This document shows, piece by piece, positions 49,632 to 60,843 of a stretch of DNA of 64,000 nt (positions are counted from its first letter, which is position 1; each line of letters begins with the position of its first letter). The DNA comes from Sequoia sempervirens (Eukaryota > Streptophyta > Pinopsida > Cupressales > Cupressaceae): positions 248,001-312,000 of the forward strand of contig VDFB02262648.1 of assembly GCA_007258455.2 (NCBI GenBank), in the 5' to 3' direction. The notes under the pieces were generated by a model that worked only from the letters and a program-made list of their open reading frames with translations, did no database searches and was not told the origin of the DNA. The translations under genes and the position numbers were made by a program.

Positions 49632-49865
49632 CACTAATGGTAATTATAATACTAACGCTAATTCTAGTTCTAACCCTAACCTAACCATATAAATCTATAT
49701 AAAATTCTAACAATAACATTTGTTTTCACAGTAACAATAATTCCAACCCTACCCGTAACTCTAATTTGACACTAACACTAATAATAATTATAATGTACTA
49801 ACACTAATTCTAACCCTACCCCTAACTCTAATTCTAATTCTAAATCTAATCCTAATGGGTATTTG
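48911..49865 (+). repeat. Third telomere-like block with higher-order repeats
   Basis: The same AAYYYT hexamers (AACCCT, AACACT, AATTCT, AATTAT). An added module, CATATAAATCTATATAAAAT, recurs near 49110, 49525 and 49688; CATATATAACCTTAAGTTAA and a close variant recur near 49280 and 49570. These define a higher-order unit of some 150-400 bp. A TA run interrupts it at 49594-49630. Confidence 0.75.
49594..49630. repeat. TA dinucleotide microsatellite
   Basis: About 37 bp of uninterrupted TA inside the third telomere-like block. Confidence 0.9.
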
Positions 49866-49884
49866 TAGGTGGATGGGGGATGAA

Positions 49885-50690
49885 AAGAGGGTCTTAAGTA
49901 GCCACTTTTAAAAAAAAAGTAGAAAAGACTAACCTTGGATGAAAAATTGAAAATAATTATGCTCAAAATTTGAAGACGCAATAAGAACAAGAGATGTACA
50001 ATGCTATGACTCTACTTTCTAAACTACTAATGTTTTTTTTTAAATGGTGGAGATTCTCTCAAAAAAACATCATAGTGTCTAGTGTGCTCCCCAAAAATGT
50101 TAACTTTTATTATTATTATTTTAAAATCTTGAAAAATAGAAAATTGAGCATGCCCCCCCTATTTTTTTGGAAACTAATCAAAAATGATTTTTTTAATGTG
50201 CAAATAATAGAGTAGTTTGTAAAAATATAATTGATTTCAAATTTTGACGAATGAATAAAAAATGAGACCAAAAATACTATATATAAGTTTTTGAAAAAAT
50301 GGAGACACTAGCAAAAGAAATTAAAGATCAAAAACCTAAAATATTTGAAATGTGAAAATAATTGCATGTTTATAAAGCTAACAAAGTGTTTAATGTTACT
50401 ACATCATTTTTTTACATGACATTGAAACATGTACGAATCTGAGGGGGAGCACACTCGATATTGTGTCAATATTTTTACATTTTGCAAAAACACATCTTCA
50501 AACATTGAAATGTGTTCCCAACCCTTTGAGTTGGAAGCCCAAGGAAAATTCAACCCTAAGGGTTGGAAATTACCAAAATTGAAAATAACACGAGCGTGGT
50601 ACAATGCACTCACATTATTTTATGTATCGACTTTCAATTATGTGAGCACATTATAATGTGCCCACTTTATTTAAAGGAAAAATGATCCCC

Positions 50691-50728
<38 letters not shown>

Positions 50729-50760
50729 TTCTATGATTTTCACTTGTATATATCCATGAA
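49885..50760 (+). repeat. Small relative of the CT/GA foldback element
   Basis: Resembles the left end of the element at 32452-39708. Shared blocks include GGTCTTAAGTAGCCACTTTT against GGCTCTTAAGATACCACTTT, TATGCTCAAAATTTGAAGA, CTAGTTTCTAAGCTGCT against CTACTTTCTAAACTACT, and the run of short oligo-A and oligo-T stretches that follows. It then reaches a pure TC run at 50694-50725, where the large element has its kilobase CT tract. No inverted right half is seen, so it is a truncated or ancestral form. Confidence 0.6.
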
Positions 50761-51189
50761 TATATTTCGTCTATTTCATGTCATCCTAGAACTATTATAC
50801 TTGGAACCCATCCCCTCAACGATATAACAGTTGAAGAATTTTGAAAGAAGAGATATCACAAAGTAAAGAGATGAAAGAGGAAGGAAAAGAAGTACAAAGT
50901 GGGAAGAGATACTTGGAAAAAAATACTTTGATATAAAATTAGGAAGAGATAAGGTTAGAGAGTAGAAACCCTATACTATTAGGAAATTAAAGAAAGAAAA
51001 AGAAGCCAGGTGTAGTCCACCAATCCAAAAACTTAAAGTAGGAAAAAATAAGAACATTATGGAATCCTCAATAAAGATCTCAGTATTTGGAAGAGATACT
51101 GTAATATAAGTTGTAGAACATATGTTTCTATTAGAAACTTTGTGGTAAAGATATGACATCGATGAAGAAAAACAAAATTACTAGACTTT
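50761..51189. other. No gene recognised
   Basis: AG-rich, AT-rich DNA before the gag relic. It could be the leader of that element, but no LTR end or primer-binding site is clear. Confidence 0.4.
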
Positions 51190-51720
51190 GTGTCTTCAAT
51201 AAGGAAGTACTAGATTGGTATTAAAAAACCTATCCAAAACATGGAAAAAGTTGGAATGATGTGAAACAAGATTTCATAGAAAGCTTTGACACTTTGGATA
51301 TTCCAACAAAGAGTGTCAGAAAAATGAGGGACCTAATACAAGGAGAAGAAGAATCAGTGAAAGCATATGACAAGATATTTAAGTCTACTGCAAATTGGAA
51401 GAACCCCTCACAAAGCAACAAAAGATTGAATAGTTCATTTTTAGACTACATAAGGATATAAGAGCAGTCTTGGATAGAAGAATATTCAATACTTACAATT
51501 TTTTATCATAATGGAATACTGAACAGAAATCCAAACATGGTGCAAACGTCAAAGGATGATATAAAAGAGAACCTTAAAAATTTACAATTAGCAGTAGAAC
51601 AACTAACTATAAGAATGGAATTTTCACAAGAGGGGAAAAAAAGAAAGATAAAGAAATTTGGTGCACATATCGCTCAAGAGAAGGTCACCTCTGGAATGCA
51701 ATTTTCCTAAATGTTGACAT
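51190..51720 (+). pseudogene. Gypsy-type gag relic
   Basis: The reading TYPKHGKSWNDVKQDFIESF, then VRKMRDLIQGEEESVKAYDKIFK, resembles the retrotransposon gag core: an aromatic W before a D-F-x-x-x-F helix, then Q-x-x-E-S-V-x-x-Y. Downstream, EYSILTIFYHNGILNRNP and an A-x-x-x-A-E-x-L-like helix fit the rest of the domain. Stops occur near 51215 and 51459. No pol follows before the next element. It is not part of the gypsy beginning at 52543, whose gag is different. Confidence 0.65.
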
Positions 51721-52542
51721 GAGTAAATTCCACATGCACACCAATAGGCAGATAAATTATCACTCAAAGAACGTAGGAACCTACCTTTCTTGAAAGATCC
51801 ACCAGGAATACCTAAATCTAAAGGAAATCTCAATTGAACCCCAAGGCTCGAGAATGTTAGGTCTCAATGCACTAGGTTCACTTAAGGTTTGTTGTGTAAT
51901 TTTTTTGTTAATCATGAGGTGTCTATGGTTTCTTAGGCTTACTGGTGTCCAAAGGATCATAACAAAAGTTCGGTTGAATTAAGCATGCATCACTTCATAA
52001 CATCATGAAAATAAAAGTTAGCAAGAAATATTTCATGAACTCAAATTATTTGCAAAGATAGTGGATTTAACATAAATTTCTGTGTAACTTCATGAATACT
52101 AAATATTTACAAGAATAATTCATGAATTTATCACTTTAAAACATATTCTAGAAATATTTAATATCTACTCTAAAGGAAAGCATTAAAGATCCTAAAATTT
52201 AAAGTTCTCCTAGCTATTATCCGCACATACACCATGAAATAGACTAAATCAAAGAAAACCACCCTATACTTCACCAAATTGCTTCGCATCGAGGCATAGA
52301 ATGACACAAGAATTTTAAAGAAACATGGGATCATTTTCCACCGAATAGTGTCAATATCCACCCAAGTTTGGTGCAACACATCCTGATTTTTTGATAGGAA
52401 CAAACAATCAACTATGTAAGATTTTGTATCAGGAGATAGCTTCAAATTGGCTTCGATATTACTAAACTTCAAATTGAGAGCCACTACAAGTTTGACCTTA
52501 TAAGCACTTAGAGATCATCACTAAGTAGTACTATGCCAAATA
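51721..52542. other. No identified gene; one 104-codon minus frame
   Basis: The minus frame at 52170-52484 starts MALNLKFSNIEANLKLSPD and has fairly ordinary amino-acid composition, but I recognise no family. It may be an eroded transposon fragment. The rest is AT-rich. Confidence 0.35.
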
Positions 52543-54110
52543 TGTAATTTATTTCATACCCACCACCCCAAAAGTTTTATTACCATGGAACGACAATATG
52601 GGTCTCACTAAAGCCTTTGTCCTTTTGTAATTTTGGGCCTTTGGTTTTCTGCCTTGGGCATTTTCTTTTGTCTTGTCGGATGCGGAATCGGGACCAATAT
52701 CGAACTTGGATTTTCATCAAAGTTTCGGTCTTCTTCCGTTCCCGGTTCCGATCCCGACAATTCCTTGGTCTTGAATTTTTGCTCTTTCGGATTTCCGGGT
52801 CCGGAGCTAAAGCTGAACTTTGAACTCTTTCGATGTTCTTGGTTTGGACTTCCATCATCGAGTCTGATGTCTCTGGAACTTTCCTTTTCCTCTGCCTCAT
52901 TTTCTTTGTCTGTCGGATGCGGAATTTTTCATTTTCGGTTTCTGTGGTTCCGATTTCCTTGGTCTTGCTCTTATCCGGGTCCGGATAAAGCTTTTGAACT
53001 CTTTCGATGTTCCTCTCGAGTCTGACTCTGCTTTCCTTTTCTCTCTCTTCTTTGTTGGTCATTTTTCTTTGGTTTTGTGTCTTGTGCCTTAGGTATTTTC
53101 TTTTCGGCCTTAGGCATTTTTCTTTTTGTTTTGGCGGGCCCGAAACCGGAACGAAAACCGAACTTGGAATTCTTTCCAAGTTTTGTTTTCTATTCCCTCC
53201 CCGGTTCTGGTTCCGCCTCTTTTGTTTTTCTATTTTGCGTCTTTCAGTTTTGTTCTGGCAGACTCGGAACCGGAACTAGAATCCGAACATGAAACTTAAG
53301 AGAGAACTTATAAAGAGAGAACTGACAATTAGAAAATAGTTAGTTGGTAGTTAGCAGAACTAGAAGAGATAGAACTGCATCCTGATTCTTTGTAATAGGA
53401 GCTCCTTTTGTCTTCTAAGGATAGGATTTAGATTCAGAATAGTCTGTAATGTATTTTTCAAGTTTTCTTAATATAAATGGAAACAATTTGGAGTCATGGA
53501 TTTTCTGTACACTAGTGATTGTGCCAGATGTGTAAATGTTGCTTATCTATTTCACTAATAGTAGAAGCAACCAAGTCTTAATCTACTTCAGATTGTGTTT
53601 CAGAATGGTGTTTGTCTGCAATTAATCATTTGATTTGTGAAATCTTCAAGGAATGAGATGTTATTTTGTGTTTTATTTAAACTAGTAACTAGCAATCTGT
53701 TATTAAAATCACCACTGTGGATGAATGCAAATGTGTGTTAATCACAGGTTGATTTGGTCCTTCAGTTTTAGTTTACAATTCCTTGAAGGATAACTAGTCT
53801 GGTTAAATTGGATGAACTATTGTTCTTTTTTGTTCCAAAGCCCTGATCTATCTTTTGTTGTTTCTTTAAAAACCCCAGTTAGAGTAGGTTTAAATTCATG
53901 CTTGATCATAGAATGATCCAGAAGCTCAACACCAGTAGGCCCCTTGAACATTACTATCACATTGACCAATTGAGCAACATCAATACAGTTGAGAACCAAC
54001 TACATAGACCTTGGGAGCTAAGATATCCATGTGATCATCTTTCTCTTTCAGGAGAAACAGAGTATCAGTATTCTGTTTGCATGTTGTTGTGCCAGAAGCA
54101 CTGTCAACAG
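52543..54110 (+). repeat. Gypsy 5' LTR
   Basis: Starts TGTAATTTATTTCATA and ends before the primer-binding site at 54114. The first 750 bp (U3) are T/C-rich with repeated GGAACCGG and GTTCCG motifs and match the 3' LTR. The remainder (53290-54110) has no counterpart in the 3' copy. A TATA-like CTTAATATAAATGG at 53468 and two pyrimidine-poor stretches suggest the transcription start and R region, but this is not firm. Confidence 0.7.
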
Positions 54111-54113
54111 AGA

Positions 54114-54132
54114 ACTGGCGCTAGAAGGAGGG
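54114..54132 (+). other. Gypsy primer-binding site
   Basis: ACTGGCGCTAGAAGGAGGG lies a few bases after the presumed LTR end (CAACA near 54109). TGGCGCTAGAAGGAGG resembles sites used by plant gypsy elements. I do not assign the tRNA. Confidence 0.6.
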
Positions 54133-54155
54133 AAAAGGAGAGCAAACTGGATAAA

Positions 54156-55750
54156 GCTAGGTCATCCTCCTCAGAAAGACCCCACAGAGTTCTTCGGTCA
54201 GCTGAAAATCCACCGCCTTTGATAGAACTCAATACCCCAACAAGACACAAGGTTCGCAAGACTAGGGCAACCATCATACCACCCTTATCAGCTCCGCTCA
54301 CTCCACTAGGCTTTTCACCAATACCCCAGTGGGTACCCATCAATCCACCAAATTCATCTCAATTGATATCACAGCTGGTTCGACCCATTCAACAGCTAGC
54401 TCAACCACCACCGCCACCAATGGCCTTCTTTCGAAATAATCCCTCTCCATTGGGGACTATTCCTAAAGGTTTTCACGACATGCCCAAGAATCCTAAATTT
54501 TTTGTCCCAAGTACATTCATGGTGAATCACGGAGTGCTGAGGAGCACATACAATCCTTTAAGGATGCTTGTACCAGAGCTCAGATAGCTCACCACGATGT
54601 AGTATGTAGGTTGCTCCCATATTCATTAGGGGATATGGCGTATAACTGGTATCTTAATTTTCCACAGGGTTCTATTCTGACTTGGACACACTTGGAAAAT
54701 GCTTTCATCAACCAGTTCAGGGTTTATGTGGACCTAGCTCTTCTATATCACCAATTCACTACCATCAGAAAGGAACCAGGTGAGTCCTTGCCCTTGTTCA
54801 ATACCAGATTTCAAAGGATGTATAGGAGGTTGCAGGATCCCTACCTAGTTACTAAGAACAGTTCCATTCAAGCGTACTTTAGGGTAATAGACCCTTTGCT
54901 AGGTTTGTTCTTGCAAAGGACTTATCAACCAGCTAATATTGATCCTCTATCCAAAGTCTATCATCTAGCTATCAAGCTGCAACAACAAATTAGCTCTCAA
55001 CAAGGAATTTTGGGAGGAGGTTTTCCTCCAATAAGATATCAGATGCATAGCCCAACTCTGTTGTTCAACACTGTCCCAGGAATGTCTCCTTCCCATTATC
55101 GTCCTATGTCTGAGTTGCATACCCAACCTCCTATTCCATTCTTTGCTAATAGGACTCCTGACCTTTTTCAACAACCACAGGTCCCTCAAGATCCCCATGG
55201 TCATCATAACCAAATTGGAACACCAAGCCATGGTGATCAGCCACTTGTTGCTAAGGCTGTGGAAAGTGAAAAGATAGTCCAACTTACGAATGAGGTAGAG
55301 ACCTTGAAGAAAACACTGTCTCAAGTTACAAATGACATGGCTTAGCTTCGACTGAACCCCTCCCAAAACTGAGGTAACTACCCTAATCAAAACAACAACA
55401 ATCAAGGTACTTATCAAAATAACAACAATTACAACCAAAGGGGTTATCAAGGCCAAAAATCCTCTAACCAAGGGTACCAAAATCAGAATAGAGGATATAA
55501 CCAAAGGTCAAATAACAACAAACAGTGGAATATAAGGCCCAATAATGGTGGAGTTTCACACAACTATCAAGTAAATGAGGAGAGGTCATATACTGCAAAT
55601 GTGACCGACCTTAATTTCATGACTAACTGGTGTAGGCTGCATGATATGCGACCCATTCTGAGGTAAACTGCCCTTAGGTGGAGAAAGTTGTCAAGATGGC
55701 ACATGAAGATGCCCACACATTCTAGGGGAATTCAAACAAAGGAGGTGACT
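54156..55750 (+). pseudogene. Gypsy gag
   Basis: A P-rich N-terminal part (to about 54530) is followed, after a frameshift, by the gag core: SFKDACTRAQIAHHDVVCRL, PYSLGDMAYNWYLNFP and FINQFRVYVDLALLYHQF, then FNTRFQRMYRRL. A Q/N-rich linker (NNNNQGTYQNNNNYNQRGYQ) leads to a zinc-knuckle-like WCRLHD; after another frameshift near 55655 this continues as HSEVNC. Stops occur at 55345 (TAG), near 55370 (TGA) and near 55680 (TAG). Gag would form the particle core. The knuckle has the C-x-x-H form of some plant gypsy gags. Confidence 0.8.
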
Positions 55751-55752
55751 CA

Positions 55753-56850
55753 GTGGATACTGCAATGGCATATGACCTCTTTGAAGAAGAGCCCCCATTC
55801 CCAATGCAAAGTGAGAATGAACTAGAGGAAGACATGTATGATGCCCAAGCCTTTCAGACAAAGGGAGGACACTTTTTGAGAAATCAAAGTAAGGGTCCAT
55901 TCACTACTTCAGCACCCCCTAATCACATGGTGCCTCCAAATCAAAGTGCTGATAATAATCCTCCTCCACCAAAAGGCCCACTTGACTTCCATAACAAGGG
56001 TAATCCTTCCGGTGTTTTAAAAAACAATGCAAGCTATAATACAGAATTTGATATTGTTTCTAAGATGCAGAAACAAAAAAATTCTTTGTCATATTTCGAC
56101 ATCTTAAAGTGGTGCCCTACTCAAAGGGAGATAGTGCTGAAAGCTCTAGAACAAGCTGACAAATCAAAAGGGAAAAAAAAGGTTGCCCCTACTGCAGACA
56201 TGAATGCAGCTTTGTACATAAATAAGGTAGGTACTCCACCATTTCTTTTGAGTTTAAGAATTTGTGGGAAGAACTTACATAATTGTATGTTATACTCAAG
56301 AGCTTCTGGCAATGTTATGCCATTTTCCATATGTAAGAAGTTGGGATTAAACCCCATTCAGACCAACAAGAAGGTCATTCAACTGGACAAGATAGAGGTT
56401 AATGTAGTGGGGGAATTAAGAAACATACATGTGCAAGTAGGATCAGACCCTAGGATCCTAACCAACATAGATATTCAAGTAGCAGATATTCCTGAGACCT
56501 ATGGTATGCTGTTGAGTAGATATTTGATGAAGAGTCTAGGGGGATATCTTTCCCTTGACTTTTCACATATGTGGCTACCATGGAGAGGAAATCCTACTCA
56601 GATTAGGATTGAAAGTGAGCCCCACCTCAAGCATATCATCACGGAATATGATTTCCCCAATGAAGTAGCCTATTTCGAAACTGGGATAGGGGTTTACAAA
56701 AGAGATGAAATTTTAACCTTTTCCGTTCTTGATCCTAAAGAACTGTCAATACAAAAGTTCCCTGATTTTGTGATTAATGAAAATCAGCATGCATTGATCA
56801 AGAAGCTACAACATGATCAGCTGGTCTTGGGAAAAGATGTAGATCTGTAA
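55753..56850 (+). pseudogene. Gypsy aspartic protease region
   Basis: A frame of 365 codons. Residues 1-140 are a linker rich in E, P and N. The retropepsin-like domain starts near residue 160: PPFLLSLRICGKNLHNCMLY, then SRASGNVMPFSICKKLGL and later NIDIQVADIPETYGMLLSR. The catalytic D-S/T-G is replaced: where the family has a D-S-G-A-S pattern, this copy reads Y-S-R-A-S. The active-site aspartate and glycine are therefore both lost and the enzyme cannot work. The frame stops at 56850. The following 400 bp (56907-57188 in another frame) are a low-complexity linker. Confidence 0.8.
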
Positions 56851-57278
56851 ATCCTTTTGCTCCCTAATTGGTGCATGGTACACTACCAAAATCATTATGA
56901 ATTGACTTGTCCTGCATTGACATTTTAAACCATGTTTCCCAATTTGGGGAAGCTAGCACAAGTCACCCTGAGACCATTGCAGACCGCTTCTCATTTGAAG
57001 CCAAAGTAGTAATGCTAACCAGGGACAAGTCACCTTCAAAGGAAGCTCTTTCCCAAGTTGAGCCTACCCCAGATACATTCCTAGATCAACATATTGAGGA
57101 AGAGCAATCCCAAGGTTTGTTTGAAACCCCTGTCCTCACAAATGTAACAAAGCCCAAGGGGTTAACCAAAGGCACAAGTGACTGTTAGAAGGATAGCCAG
57201 AGGTCAAATGATGCAACTGAGCTAGAATCAGAAAGTACACTTAAAGAAACTACATAACACCTTTTCCTTATATCTGAT

Positions 57279-58013
57279 GTGGGAGATCAAGGAGCCCCAC
57301 CCCTGGCTAATCCTATCCAAATGCCTACACCAACCCCCAAAGAGCTGACCCCAGCCTATGATCAACTATGGACCCTCACCTTTGATGGATCTAAATCCAA
57401 AACAGGCTGTGGTGTTGGGATTGAACTAACGAGCCCCAAAGGCAAAACTTTCTTTGCTTCTTATAGGTTGCAGTTCGGATGTACTAACAATGTAGCAGAA
57501 TATGAAGCTCTAGCAAGGGGACTAATGTTTGCACATAAGAAGAGAGTCACAACCTTGGTGGTCAAGGGAGATTCAGAAATTGTTGTTAAGCAAGTGTGCA
57601 GCCAATACAAATGTCACAACAGAAGGCTGGCAGCTTACAAAAATTGGGTATGGAACCTGATTGAGGACTTTGATGCCTTTGGGATTAGCTTAATCCCTAG
57701 AGAAGAAAATCAGGTAGCTGATTCATTGGCTATTGATGCAAGCACCCTGGAACCTATTCAAGGCTCCAAGTTCAAGAGATTTTCAGTGGAATTAATATCC
57801 ACCCCTGTCGTTCCTGATAATATCAAGAACTTTCAAGTCTTTGATGATGATCAACATATCCTTGATTTCTTAGCAATCTCAAATGTTTTTGAGGGGAAAA
57901 TTATTGACGAGTCCAACAAAGATCAAGGGGATTGGAGCCCTGAGGAATGTGATACAGAAGGGGTCCTTAATTTAAAGAATAATAACATTCCCAAGGGAAT
58001 GGTTGCTTTATAG
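57279..58013 (+). pseudogene. Archaeal-like RNase H domain, intact active site
   Basis: The frame is 244 codons without a stop. The RNase H domain spans about residues 28-155: LTFDGSKSKTGCGVGIEL, TNNVAEYEALARGL, VKGDSEIVVKQV and PREENQVADSLA. The four acidic catalytic residues are present (D36, E74, D98, D148, counted from the ATG at 57279). This type of RNase H in plant gypsy elements removes the RNA strand or primers during reverse transcription. Here it lies before the reverse transcriptase. It is part of a broken polyprotein, so I class it as a pseudogene. Residues 155-244 are a linker. Confidence 0.8.
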
Positions 58014-59122
58014 AGAATTTTTGATTTGGACCCAAGGGCTCAAGAGAAGATATCAGTTAAAGACAAAGGAGGCGAATATGAAATTGTTAACCTGGCTGAT
58101 TCTGGCCCTGAAAGGAATATCTATATAGGAAAAGCCTGCCCTCAAGCAATTAGAAAAGACATATTTATGGCACTTAAGAAGGATATTTCTACAATAGCTT
58201 GGGGATATGAAGATCTCCAAACGTTTGATGCTTCTGTTATGACTCACACTATCCCCTTGAAGCTCGAAGCTAAACCCTTTCGACAGAAGCAGTGGCCTCT
58301 CAATGCCCTGATTGAACCATTGATCTATAAAGAAGTTTAGAAATTGCTCTCAACAAGGATAATCTTCCCTGTACACCATTCAACATGGGGTGGCTAACCT
58401 AGTCCCAGTCTGGAAGAAAAATAGGGAGATCAGGCTATGCGTCGACTTCAAAAATCTGAATAAAGCCTCAGAAAAAGATAACTACCCACTTCCTTCTCTG
58501 GATGAAGTCTCGCAGACTGTCAACAGATCTCAAATTATGTCATTCCTGGATGGTTACTCTAGATATAATCAAGTAATGGTTAACTGTGAAGACAAAATGA
58601 AGACAGCCTTCACTACGAAGTGGGGAACGTTTGCATATAGAAGAATGCATGCCATTGGGTCTGATAAACGTCGGGGCAACTTTTCAATGCGCCATGGACA
58701 TAGCATTCAAGGATCTAATTGATAAGTGCATTATTGTTTATGTGGATGACCTGATAGTGTTCTCCAAGGATCGACTAAACCATGCTGCTGATTTAGCCAA
58801 GGTTCTTCAAAGGTGTGTCCAGTATGGCGTCTCATTGAATCCAAAAAAATGCGTGTTCAGGGTTTCTAAAGTGAAGCTATTGGGACACATAATTTCTGAA
58901 AGAGGGATTTCAATCGATCCAAATCGAGTTGAGTCCATTCTAAAGATCACCAGGCCAGGAAGCAAGAAAGAAATGAGGTCTTTCTTCGGGAAGATCAATT
59001 TCATGAGAAAATTCATAATGGGCTTTGTAGAAATCGTAAAACCACTGAACGAAATGATGAAGAAAGACGCAAAAATAGAGTGGACCGATGAGGCAAAGGC
59101 TGTGTTTGTACAGGTTAAGTGA
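58014..59122 (+). pseudogene. Gypsy reverse transcriptase
   Basis: Opens with a TGA-free linker (MDPRAQEKISVKDKGGEYEI at 58026), then DISTIAWGYEDLQTFDASV, HTIPLKLEAKPFRQKQWP, a TAG at 58338, a frameshift near 58385, LVPVWKKNREIRLCVDFKNL, ASEKDNYPLPSLDEV, SFLDGYSRYNQV, TAFTTKWGTFAYRRM, a frameshift near 58640, GLINVGATFQCAMD and the catalytic YVDD at 58739-58750. The thumb region VSLNPKKCVFRVSKVKLLGH and connection follow. The order is that of RVT_1 in gypsy. The active-site motif is intact, but two frameshifts break the protein. Confidence 0.85.
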
Positions 59123-59560
59123 TCTATTTCGAAAGCACCCATTCTCACTAGCCCAGATTACTTGAGGCCATTTTATATCTATTCCTTTTCTTTTGAACAT
59201 TCCAGTGCAGCTGTACTAACCCAACGAAGAGAAGAGGTAGAGGAGAGACCAATTGCTTTCATGAGCTCCCATTTAAAAATGTGGAAACCAAATACCCACC
59301 TCTTGAGAAGCAAGCCTTTGCACTGGTCAAAGCTGTCAAGAAGTTTCGACATTACATTCTCCGAAGCCAAATCATCACGGTAGTCCCTGATGCTGCTGTG
59401 AAGTCTCTGCTCATGCAAAGCGAGCTAGGAGAAAGAAGAGGGAAATGGATGGCCATCTTGCAAGAATTCAATCTGGAGATACACCCTATGAAACTGGTCA
59501 GAGGTATAGGTCTATCCCAATCCATGGCGAATGCTGGTGACAACATCATTTGTTAGCAGT
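59123..59560 (+). pseudogene. Degenerate gypsy RNase H
   Basis: APILTSPDYLRPFYIYSFSF, then SSAAVLTQRREEVEERPIAF; after a frameshift near 59275, ETKYPPLEKQAFALVKAVKK, FRHYILRSQIITVVPDAAVK, and ELGERRGKWMAILQEFNLEI. This matches the RNase H of gypsy polyproteins. The first catalytic aspartate, usually in a D-A-S-D-like motif, is replaced by SFSFE, so the domain looks catalytically dead. That is usual in elements with a second RNase H. Confidence 0.75.
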
Positions 59561-60843
59561 ATACAACCCATTCTTTCTCCAATGACTCTTGGTATGCTGA
59601 TATTGTTCATTTTATGCTCAACAATCGGTGTCTAGAGGGAATGAATGCAACTCAGAGGAGAGCCCTGAGAATGAAGAGCTCTCATTATATGCTCAAGGGA
59701 GTATTGCTATACAGGAAGAATTTCGAAGGAGTATACCTAAGATGCCTTGATCGGCAGGAGGCTAAACATGTGATCTCTGAGTTTCATGGGAAACATGGCA
59801 CAAGTCATGGTTTTGCAGATTCTTTGGCTCACCAGGTCCTCAGATCTGGTTATTACTAGCCTTGTGTGTTCAAACATGCCCATCAACATGTGAGAACATG
59901 TCACGTATGTCATATTTCCGCATCAAGGGAACGCCATGCAGCCATGCCATTATAGTCTGTCTACGAGGTAAGGACATTTGCCCAGTGGGCACTGGATTTT
60001 ATTGGGGTGATTACCCTGAATTCTTCTACAGGACACAAGTTTATTTTGACTGCTACCGATTACTACACGAGGTGGACGGAGGCTATACCCTGCAAGAACA
60101 GCACCATAGAGGTAGTGATCAAGTTCCTCACTGAATGCATCACCACCAGGTTTTGGGTACCTTTCACGTTGGTATGTGACAATGGCTCTTCCTTCTCTTC
60201 TGCTAAATTTATTTCCTAGGCATATGATCACAAAATTGTCCTAAAATATTCTTCAAATTATTACCCACAAGGCAATGGAGTTGCAGAGTCAACCAATAAG
60301 ATTCTCTTAGGGGTAATTAAGAAACTGTTAGAGCGTAACCCTAGAGACTAGTATACCCAGTTGAGATTCGCATTATGGGCAGATAGGACTAGGATTAAGG
60401 ATACTTTAAACACCTTACCATTCAAGTTGGTATATGGCCAAGAGCTGGTCTTTCCTATCCATCTGCAAATACCTATCCTTGAGTTCATGCAAAAATTCTA
60501 CTCTAGTGACAATAGGATAGAGGTAAGACTAGCTGCTTTGTTGAAATTAGAAGAACAAAGAGATGTCACCTTGCATCAATTCTTTAGACACCAAGCTGTT
60601 GTGAAACGTTGGTTTGACAAAAGAGCCAAAATCAAAGCCTTTAGGATATCAGACCTTGTGTTATTACGGGATAAAGCTATTGAAAAGAAAGGCAGTCACC
60701 AAAATTTTGACAAGTTGTGGCTAGGCCCTTATCAAGTTGCAGAGATCCTAGGGGAAAATGCTTTCCGATTGAGTAGCTTGACTGGAGAACCTGTTCCTTT
60801 ACCTGTCAATGGGAAATTTCTCAAGCACTATTTTGAGTCATAA
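59561..60843 (+). pseudogene. Gypsy integrase
   Basis: Zinc-binding N terminus FHGKHGTSHGFADSLAHQVL and CHVC (59780-59910), then the core: ALDFIGVITLNSSTGHKFIL, TDYYTRWTEAIPCKN, LVCDNGSSFSSAKF and YYPQGNGVAESTNKILLGVI, with the D, D and E residues all present. The C-terminal part (60361-60843) has LPFKLVYGQELVFPIHLQIP and a FDKLWLGPYQVAEILGENAF segment, like the GPY/F module of gypsy integrases. It is interrupted by TAG codons at about 59858, 60218 and 60350 where W is typical, and by a frame change near 59930. It ends with TAA at 60843. Confidence 0.85.
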
